Source: Acidisarcina polymorpha | GTDB lineage: Bacteria; Acidobacteriota; Terriglobia; Terriglobales; Acidobacteriaceae | Direction of reading: 5' to 3' | NCBI RefSeq assembly: GCF_003330725.1 | Contig: NZ_CP030840.1 | Coordinates: 1,612,001-1,676,000, forward strand | DNA: 64,000 bases | In this document: positions 33,413 through 40,536 of the stretch, piece by piece | Position numbering within the stretch: the stretch's first letter is position 1 | How the letters are laid out: each line of letters begins with the position of its first letter | Made by a program: the position numbers and the translations under genes | Notes under the pieces: generated by a model | Databases searched by the model: none | The model's input: only the letters and a program-made list of their open reading frames with translations | Told to the model about the DNA's origin: nothing

Positions 33413-36400
33413 CGCGCCTCACCCCGAACTGCATCGACCGGCGGGACGTTCATTTCCGATCCCATGCTTTGCATGGAAAGCAGCAATCGTGAGAGTTCCG
33501 CCTCGAACCCCGCGAAGACTCCAGTGGCGGCTTCCAGATCGGAGTTCCTCCCTGCCTCCTCCAATCGTTGAGCCATTCGCGACAACTCCTCCCCTCCCAG
33601 ATAACCAAGCTTTCCCTTGAAACTGTGCGCTAGCCATTCAACGGTCTGCGAGTCTCCGCGGGTCAGGGCTTTCCCCAGTTCTGCGAGTTCTACCGGCGCT
33701 TCCTCAAGAAACATGTCGATCACCTCCCGGCAAAGTTGCTCATCCCCGCCTAGTTTCTCGAGAACATACGCTCGATCGACCGGCCTTGCGCTCACGCTGC
33801 TGGAGCGCGCCTGCAGGCCGGCGGCAGCGTCTCGGAAGAGGGTATCCTTAGCGCCAGGAGCAGCACGAAGAAGAGCCGCTTCGAGAGCAGCGGAGTTGAT
33901 AGGCTTCGAGATGTAGTCATCCATCCCCGCCGCCAGACAGCGCTCCCGATCGCCTTTCATAGCATGGGCCGTCATTGCGATGATCGGCAAATGGACTTCG
34001 TTGAACGCCTCGTTTTCGCGTATCTGTTTGGTCGCTGCGATGCCGTCCATTTCGGGCATCTGGACATCCATCAACACCAAATCGAACGTCTCGCTCTCAA
34101 GCAGCGCCAACGCTTCCCTTCCGTTGGCGGCGATGATCGCTACATGCCCGAGCTTCTCCAAAAAGCCGGAGGCGACGGCCTGATTCACCCGATTGTCCTC
34201 AGCCAGCAGAATCCGAAGACTGTTCACTCGCGCCGGAATCGCATGGAAGGCCGTCCCGGCCTGGGGCAGCACGGGCGATCGCGTCCCTTCGGCCGCCGCT
34301 TGGATTGCTGCTAACAGTTCGCTCCGGCGGGCCGGTTTGTAGAGATAAGAAAGAACGCCCAGCTTCCGGCAACGCTCGGCGTCCCCGCGCACCCCGCCCG
34401 AACTTAACAGCACTGCCGGCGTCAAAGACATACCCGGACGCCTCCTCATCTCTTCAATCAGCGCGAGGCCGTCCATTCCCGGCATATCCATGTCCGTAAT
34501 CACAATCTGGTATGGCTCCCCGCTCTCGACATGCAAACCCAGTTCGACCAGGGCCTGCTCTCCACCTTCGACACAAGTGGTCAAGGCCACGCGGGTCTGA
34601 AGAGTAGCTCCGAGAATACGGCGGTTGGTCCGGTTATCATCTACGATCAGCACCCTCATCCCGCGCAGCGCTCCGGTGTCCGGAAGCACGATCTCAGAGT
34701 CCCTACGCTTGTCAACGACTTCGAATTGACTCGTGAAACAGAATTGGCTGCCCTGCCCGAGTACGCTTTCCACCCATATTCTTCCTCGCATCATCTCGAC
34801 CAGACGGGAAGAGATGGTCAAACCGAGGCCGGTACCCCCATACTTGCGCGTTGTGGAGGAATCCTCCTGGGTAAAGGGGGAGAAAATACTGCTTTGCTTC
34901 TCCGCGGAGACCCCGATCCCGGTGTCAGCTACAGAGAAACGGACCATCCAGCTGCCGGCTTCTTCACGCTCCACCTCTACCCTGACAGACACTTCCCCAA
35001 GCTCCGTGAACTTGATGGCGTTACTCACCAGGTTGAGGATGATTTGACGCAGACGCCCGGGATCTCCCTTCACCATCGCCGGCACATCGCTTGCGATATC
35101 GCATACCAGTTCCAGTCCTTTCTGGCCGGCACGCAAGGATTGGCTCATGAGCGCTTCCTCGACGCAGTCCCGCAGACTGAACTCGATCGCTTCCAGTTCA
35201 ATCTTCCCGGCTTCAATCTTCGAGAAGTCCAGAATTCCGTTGATCACCGCCAGTAACGAGTCGGCCGAGATCTTCACGACCTCCAGGTAGTCCCGTTGAT
35301 GGGCGTTTAGTTCGCTCTCGAGCATCAGATCGGTCATGCCAATCACCCCGTTCAACGGGGTCCGGATCTCGTGGCTCATATTGGCCAGAAATTCACTCTT
35401 GGAGCTGTTCGCGAACTCGGCGGCCCGCTTCAGAGCATCTGCCTCCTCGAGTTGCAAATGGATAAGGAGCGTCTGCTGTCTGACCCGGCTGCGGAGAACG
35501 ATCACCCAGCAAAGCACACACAGCGTGATCCCCAAGGCCAGGGCCAGTACCCGCAGCGTATGCGAAGCATTCCACCAGGATGTTCGTCGAAGCACGACCA
35601 CATCGGCGGGGGAACGCAGGATCATCCGAAATGTCTGGGGCTTCGAGTAGCCTTGATGTAGAGCCACACGCTCCTGATCAGACTGCGCGGAGCAGATTCC
35701 CGTCACACGAAGTTCACTGCCTTCCTGCCAGATGACATGTTTCTGGGTACCAGGTTGGATCGGCAACACCGCCGTAAATACGGACTTGCCCGAAGACAGC
35801 AGGATGGTGGGCTGATTCGCGGCCTTATCCTCCCCGATGAGGTGCCCTTCAATCTGAACCAGCTCGGCGTCATGATCGCCTTGGAGCGCCTGGTCTGCGT
35901 TAATGCGAGTTGCGGGCAAAGCTTCGCCGCTCGTCGCGAGATGGTATGTCGCATGCGACAGAGTCGGGCTGAAATCACCGATCATGGGAAAGCCGGCAAC
36001 ATCTGCCACATCGCCCGGAACCAGAGGCGTAGTTTGCTCGGTCTGCGCGCAGACTCCGTGAAAACTATCTTGAAGGCAAAGCAATCGTCCCGGCCAGAAC
36101 AGCGTCACCGTGCCGCGGATATGCACGCGATGACGAAAGTCATCGCCAGATGTGAACCGCATCAGCGACCCCACCGGACTGGTTGGAAGCAAGAAAGGAT
36201 TTGCCGGGGAGGGCGCCACCACGTCGACCGTGCCAAGACTCGGAAAGTGTATGAGAGCTCCGGTCATTTGACCGCGATCGTTGAACAGCGTAGCCGCGTT
36301 GCCCCGAATCTTGATCTTTGCGTCGACTAGACTGTCATAATTCACTCCGGCTTCTTTGATCGTGGTGGCGGTGATGATGCCATCACTCAGGCCGACGCGC

Positions 36401-36990
36401 AAGACGATGCTCTCGCCTTGCTCCTTCACCGAATACACTACACCCTCAATTTGAACCCAGCGGCAATCTTCTTCGCCGGTCAGCAATTGGCTTGCAGAGA
36501 CGCTAGGGGCATTCGCCGGCAGACCGGCATCGCCAATCACTCGAACCGCTGCCTGCCTGACCGATGGCGCGAAGCCTCCTGGATCGCTGCGACCGACCAC
36601 CTCCACCAACTGGCCAGCCTTAAATGGCAACGCCGGGATCGTAGAGAGCCCCACAAAGATGCTCCCGGTGGAATCGGTGACGAAGAAAGCAGGGCGGAGA
36701 GAGTGATTGGAAACGTCGTAGTAAGTGACCACAGCCCGCAAGCGGATCGGGTAACCCCGGGCCGCTTCTCCGTTGCTCAATCCGTGTGCGGCCGCCGTCG
36801 TGGTAAGAACCGGTAAGACTTGAGGGCTAGATGGCGTGGCCAAAGCCAGGTGTCCCGATACACCCATGAAGAACGCGGCCAGCACGGCGCATCGACTGCG
36901 CGTCACTCCAAAGACAGTTAGTTTGGAGCCGTAGGTCCGCGCCGATACTCTTCTGGTAGGATGCCGCACTCGTCTTCCCCTAGCCTTCAT
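33409..36990 (-). CDS. Hybrid sensor histidine kinase (HisKA-HATPase-REC-REC-Hpt)
   Basis: 1193 residues, ATG with GAGG 6 bases upstream. An N-terminal hydrophobic segment (33-52) and a second (480-500) bracket a periplasmic sensor of about 430 residues made of OB-fold-like beta repeats (RLRAVVTYYDVSNHSLRPAFFV, VQIEGVVYSVKEQ, VHIRGTVTLFW, VQIEGHLIGED). The cytoplasmic part has HisKA with His540 (SHEIRTPLN), HATPase with N-box NLVSNAIKF, DTGIGV and GGTGLGL, REC1 with Asp833, REC2 with Asp975, and an Hpt domain with His1122 (AHSFKGK). A full internal phosphorelay is thus present, with the coupled REC-GGDEF protein as the likely output. The input signal is unknown. Confidence 0.95.
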   Translation of the reverse strand: MKARGRRVRHPTRRVSARTYGSKLTVFGVTRSRCAVLAAFFMGVSGHLALATPSSPQVLPVLTTTAAAHGLSNGEAARGYPIRLRAVVTYYDVSNHSLRPAFFVTDSTGSIFVGLSTIPALPFKAGQLVEVVGRSDPGGFAPSVRQAAVRVIGDAGLPANAPSVSASQLLTGEEDCRWVQIEGVVYSVKEQGESIVLRVGLSDGIITATTIKEAGVNYDSLVDAKIKIRGNAATLFNDRGQMTGALIHFPSLGTVDVVAPSPANPFLLPTSPVGSLMRFTSGDDFRHRVHIRGTVTLFWPGRLLCLQDSFHGVCAQTEQTTPLVPGDVADVAGFPMIGDFSPTLSHATYHLATSGEALPATRINADQALQGDHDAELVQIEGHLIGEDKAANQPTILLSSGKSVFTAVLPIQPGTQKHVIWQEGSELRVTGICSAQSDQERVALHQGYSKPQTFRMILRSPADVVVLRRTSWWNASHTLRVLALALGITLCVLCWVIVLRSRVRQQTLLIHLQLEEADALKRAAEFANSSKSEFLANMSHEIRTPLNGVIGMTDLMLESELNAHQRDYLEVVKISADSLLAVINGILDFSKIEAGKIELEAIEFSLRDCVEEALMSQSLRAGQKGLELVCDIASDVPAMVKGDPGRLRQIILNLVSNAIKFTELGEVSVRVEVEREEAGSWMVRFSVADTGIGVSAEKQSSIFSPFTQEDSSTTRKYGGTGLGLTISSRLVEMMRGRIWVESVLGQGSQFCFTSQFEVVDKRRDSEIVLPDTGALRGMRVLIVDDNRTNRRILGATLQTRVALTTCVEGGEQALVELGLHVESGEPYQIVITDMDMPGMDGLALIEEMRRRPGMSLTPAVLLSSGGVRGDAERCRKLGVLSYLYKPARRSELLAAIQAAAEGTRSPVLPQAGTAFHAIPARVNSLRILLAEDNRVNQAVASGFLEKLGHVAIIAANGREALALLESETFDLVLMDVQMPEMDGIAATKQIRENEAFNEVHLPIIAMTAHAMKGDRERCLAAGMDDYISKPINSAALEAALLRAAPGAKDTLFRDAAAGLQARSSSVSARPVDRAYVLEKLGGDEQLCREVIDMFLEEAPVELAELGKALTRGDSQTVEWLAHSFKGKLGYLGGEELSRMAQRLEEAGRNSDLEAATGVFAGFEAELSRLLLSMQSMGSEMNVPPVDAVRGEAR

Positions 36991-37106
36991 CGGCTACCTC
37001 GAGGAGTCTCTCTAGTGAGGAAGCATGGTCTGCCGGCGCTACCCGGGTAGAGCGCACAGGGACGGCTTGGGAATAAGTTCCCTCACTCGGACCAGCGACG
37101 GAGGCC

Positions 37107-37136
37107 GTCTACCTGTATTCAGGTCTACCTATATTC
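37107..37136. promoter_or_regulatory. Direct repeat upstream of the hybrid kinase gene
   Basis: GTCTACCTGTATTC (37107-37120) and GTCTACCTATATTC (37123-37136) differ by one base and are 16 bases apart start to start, roughly one and a half helical turns. They lie 117-146 bases upstream of the kinase ATG on the minus strand. A response regulator binding site is a reasonable guess from the layout, but none is identified. Confidence 0.4.
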
Positions 37137-37160
37137 GGAAGCTTTGTCTTGTGTCCTAAG

Positions 37161-39368
37161 TCAAGGCAGAGCGAAGACGATATAAGCTGCACCCTGCGGC
37201 CCCTTCTTGTCTCGCTGGCCGCTGGTTGCAATGACAATATACTGGTTGCCGTCGATCATGTAGGTGGCCGGCGTCGCTGTTCCTGCAAAGGGCAAACTGC
37301 CCTCCCAAAGCAGTTCCCCGGTATCGCTATTGAACGCGCGGATCTTCCGGTCGTAAATCGTTGCGGCGATGAAAAGTAGCCCCCCGCCAGTGATCACCGG
37401 TCCGCCATAATTCTCTGAACCAGTAGCTTTCATACCGGCCGCCGCGAGTTCAGGGTAGTTTCCCAGCGGTACTTTCCATCGATAGCTGCCGGTATTCAGA
37501 TCGATGGCGTTCAACGTGCCCCAAGGCGGCACGACCGCGGGATACCCATCTGGATCGTAGAATTTTTTGTAGCCAGTAAATTGGTATTTCGGGAGTTGCT
37601 TGCTGCCGCTTGCCTCGCTCCCGACCTCCGTTTTGGACGAGGGCGCCTGCGGATCAACCTTAGCGAGGTCCGCCATACCGGGACTCTCGCCTAAATATTT
37701 GAGGACTGCCTCAAGACCGCCATCCTGCAGCGCAGGAAAGGAAGGCATTCGGCCTCTTCCGTTGTGGATGATGTCGGATATCGCAGCGTCGGACAATCGT
37801 TTCTTGACCTCCAAGAGCGAGGGGAACTCGGGCGGTGAACCCTTTCTATCGTGTCCATGGCAGACGGCGCACTGGCTTTGGTAAATCGTCGCTCCCTCGC
37901 TCGCGGCCGCTTGGGTCGGGGCAAGTTCCCCGGTCCAGGGTATGTCATTGGCGTTGACGTAGAGGATGGCGCGGGTGGGTTCGACCGCCGCACCTCCCCA
38001 CTCTGCACCCCCGTCGTAACCCGGGAAAATGATGGTCGGGCGACCCACCGTAAACGGAACAAATTGTCCTTCGCTGCGGAAAGTCTTGAATTGTTCCTCA
38101 GCCCAGGTGTGCGCGGCGGGCGTGCGATTGGTGAGCATGTCCGCGGTCAGGCGCTGGCGCGCAAATGGAGCCGGCGTAACTGGGAGGGGCTGCGTTGGTG
38201 CGGTCACTTCCCCGGGAACATCCGATGCGGGATAGGATTTTTCCTCAATCGGAAAGAGCGGTTTTCCGGTCGTCCTTTCAAACAGGAATACAAAACCTTG
38301 TTTTGTCGTCTGCGCCACCGCATCGACTGGTTTTCCATCTCGCTTCACCGTTACCAACACGGGGGGCGATGGGAAATCGCGATCCCATATATCGTGATGG
38401 ACAGCCTGAAAATGCCAGATCTCTTTTCCTGTGTTTGCGTCGAGAGCGAGCAGGGTGTCACTGTACAGGTCGTCCCCGACCCGGTCCGCCCCATAGAAGT
38501 CATTGACAGCCGACCCGGTGGGCGCGAAGAGGATTCCTCGCTGAAGGTCGACGACCATTCCCGACCAGTTATTAGCAGAACCCGTGACCCTCCACGCATC
38601 CTTTGGCCAACTCTCGTAGCCCGGATCCCCGGGATGCGGAATCGTATGAAAACTCCAGCGCAGTTTTCCGGTGTGGACGTCATATGCGCGGATATCGCCG
38701 TGCGGAGCGGGCTGCGTCTCCGGAGCACGAAAACCTACTATGATCATGTCTTTGTAAATCGTGCCCGGCGTAGTCAGAACCGCAAAGTTCTGGGTGTAGT
38801 CTTGATCGCCCAGGTCCTTTCGCAGATCGATCTTTCCGTCCTCCCCAAAGGCCTTCAACGGATGGCCCGTGGCCGGATCCAACGCGTAAAGATGGTCCAT
38901 AATGCCGGCGAAAAGAATACTTTCTCGACCGTCGCGCCAATAGGAAAAGCCGCGATTCGGCTGCGGCGCCGGAACTCCAGCGCTAAATCTCCATAATTGC
39001 TTCCCGGTCGCCGCGTCGAGAGCCAAGATGTCTTCCGACGGGGTATACACAAACATCCTCCGGCCGACCACCAGCGGATTGGTTTGCAAGCCGCCTCCCT
39101 TGCCGACGTCGACCCGCCATACCTCCCGCAAATGCTGAACATTCTCGCGGTTGACCTTGTTCAACGGGGAATAATGATTACCAGACGAATTGCCCCCATA
39201 AGTCGCCCAATCCTCCGGCGCCTCCACCTTATCCGACGCGCGAGTGCTTCGAATGACGAGGCTGCTCAAGAGGACGATCGCGGTGACAGCGATCCGCCTT
39301 ACTTTCCTACCTTTCAAATTCGTACAGAGAAGCCTTCGAGTGCTGACTCGATCGTTCGCATGTCCCAT
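37161..39368 (-). CDS. PQQ-dependent dehydrogenase with inserted cytochrome c domain
   Basis: 735 residues from the ATG at 39368, which follows AGGTGG by 9 bases; a GTG at 39380 overlaps that site. A basic n-region and hydrophobic helix (RRIAVTAIVLLSSLVI) give a signal peptide. The quinoprotein beta-propeller begins at DWATYGGNSSGNHYSPL and contains W-motif blades (LALDAATGKQLWRF, RAYDVHTGKLRWSF, LALDANTGKEIWHF). A cytochrome c domain with CAVCH (Cys500, Cys503, His504) and axial Met541 (RMPSFP) is inserted before the last blades (NAIDLNTGSYRWKV, IRAFNSDTGELLWEG). It should oxidise a sugar or alcohol in the periplasm and pass electrons through its own haem. The C-terminal blades resemble membrane glucose dehydrogenases. 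Confidence 0.92.
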   Translation of the reverse strand: MGHANDRVSTRRLLCTNLKGRKVRRIAVTAIVLLSSLVIRSTRASDKVEAPEDWATYGGNSSGNHYSPLNKVNRENVQHLREVWRVDVGKGGGLQTNPLVVGRRMFVYTPSEDILALDAATGKQLWRFSAGVPAPQPNRGFSYWRDGRESILFAGIMDHLYALDPATGHPLKAFGEDGKIDLRKDLGDQDYTQNFAVLTTPGTIYKDMIIVGFRAPETQPAPHGDIRAYDVHTGKLRWSFHTIPHPGDPGYESWPKDAWRVTGSANNWSGMVVDLQRGILFAPTGSAVNDFYGADRVGDDLYSDTLLALDANTGKEIWHFQAVHHDIWDRDFPSPPVLVTVKRDGKPVDAVAQTTKQGFVFLFERTTGKPLFPIEEKSYPASDVPGEVTAPTQPLPVTPAPFARQRLTADMLTNRTPAAHTWAEEQFKTFRSEGQFVPFTVGRPTIIFPGYDGGAEWGGAAVEPTRAILYVNANDIPWTGELAPTQAAASEGATIYQSQCAVCHGHDRKGSPPEFPSLLEVKKRLSDAAISDIIHNGRGRMPSFPALQDGGLEAVLKYLGESPGMADLAKVDPQAPSSKTEVGSEASGSKQLPKYQFTGYKKFYDPDGYPAVVPPWGTLNAIDLNTGSYRWKVPLGNYPELAAAGMKATGSENYGGPVITGGGLLFIAATIYDRKIRAFNSDTGELLWEGSLPFAGTATPATYMIDGNQYIVIATSGQRDKKGPQGAAYIVFALP

Positions 39369-39380
39369 CGTCCAACCCAC

Positions 39381-40382
39381 CTGCGTATACCAGCGGTATT
39401 CGACACCATTCTACGGTGGCGCCACACTCTTGTTCTCCAAGCCGCCCCAGGTTCCTTTCAGGGAGCTGAATTTTAGGCAGCATCGCAAAGAGGGCCGGCT
39501 TGCTCTTGCAAGCCTGAGGCTCCTTGGGCCGGCTATGCCACTTTAATCGCGCGGTTAACCCTTTCTAGGCAGGAGCATTTGAGTAGGTCGGAATTGCTGC
39601 CATGCTCCATCCATATGGCCGCCACTCTTCATCCATATAGAAGATAGCAACAGCTACATGTTTCTCTCATAGTAAGACACGACCTGTGTGTCTACTGTGG
39701 GTGGCGTCGTAGTTGGAGCCCAATGCCACTTGTTATATTCTCTGAGTCCATCTGGCTAACACTGATCTATCCTCAAGGCTGCCTCTCTAATATAGGTTGT
39801 AAGACCTATTACACTCCTCCCTCACTGGTAGCAATCCTGTAGCTTGAGCCCCGGCGCCGCGAGGAGGCTCGTTTGGTTTCCTCCGAAGAGCCTCCCAAGT
39901 CTCTGCTTTATGTCAGCGGAGGAGCTCTCGGAATTCGAGATCGCGAATGAATCTACTTGGCGCGCTAGCGACACCTGCCCCGGATGAACTCGCGGCGGAC
40001 AGAAATGGAAGCGTCTCAAGACTGAAGGATCGTCGGCATCACGTGAGCCGTCAGGGTCGCATCGACATTCGAAACGGTAGCGATCGTTTCTTTGAAAATC
40101 CCCATCGTTTGCTCCCGACCGGTTTTTCTGGGTACGGTGACTTCGCACTAGGTGGGTTAGGGTCAAACCGCGCAATCCGGTAAAAACGCGTCAACGCCTG
40201 GTGACATTTTACCTGCACTGGGAAGACGTTACATTTGCCAATTTGGTACATGCTTAAAGTACTGTAAACAACCGATATCTTCGCTTCTTAGTGTTGATTT
40301 ACGAGGCCATGAGTTGTACTCTTCTTTCAAGATAAGTCGCATCAAATTCACCCACCAACGGGTCTTCACCCTTCGGTGTTTA
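39381..40382. other. Gene-poor kilobase between the PQQ dehydrogenase and DUF1800 genes
   Basis: This stretch is divergent intergenic DNA with no gene I can support firmly. The 39600-39830 part is AT-richer than the rest of the window. A small hairpin (GGCTTGC-TCTT-GCAAGCC) lies near 39500. Overlapping open frames of 78 and 117 codons on opposite strands around 39820-40183 have no recognisable motif and no good ribosome site. A 29-codon minus-strand frame at 40016-40105 is listed separately. The region just before the terminator at 40383 could encode a short RNA. Confidence 0.5.
40016..40105 (-). CDS. Possible 29-residue small protein
   Basis: An ATG at 40105 is preceded by GGGAG at a distance of about 7 bases and opens a frame of 29 codons with a protein-like composition (begins MGIFKETIATVSNVDATL, ends TILQS). 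There is no membrane helix or known motif. It lies alone in the kilobase-long gap. The frame is too short to judge by coding statistics, so this is a weak call. Confidence 0.25.
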   Translation of the reverse strand: MGIFKETIATVSNVDATLTAHVMPTILQS

Positions 40383-40413
40383 TCGCGGCTCATGCGACCG
40401 CCGCGACTTTTTT
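40383..40413 (+). terminator. Intrinsic terminator in front of the DUF1800 gene
   Basis: TCGCGGC (40383-40389) pairs perfectly with GCCGCGA (40400-40406) around a 10-base loop and is followed at once by CTTTTTT, a canonical plus-strand terminator. No plus-strand gene lies upstream for several kilobases, so it either ends a small RNA made within about 40200-40413 or acts as an attenuator in the 5' leader of the DUF1800 gene, whose start is 124 bases downstream. Confidence 0.75.
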
Positions 40414-40536
40414 GAAGTTTGTCTGCGGACACTGCCTGGACAATACCTGACGGACATTAGCCTCTCAGGAGGAGAAAGCCTCTTTCTGTCTGGCAATAAC
40501 CACCACATGGCAAGCTATTTGGCCAGGAGCATTCCT

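Noticed and set aside
39822-40183. Opposed open frames of 117 and 78 codons in the gap before the DUF1800 gene
   Set aside because: They overlap each other, have no ribosome site, no motif and low protein-like character; I treat the stretch as non-coding.
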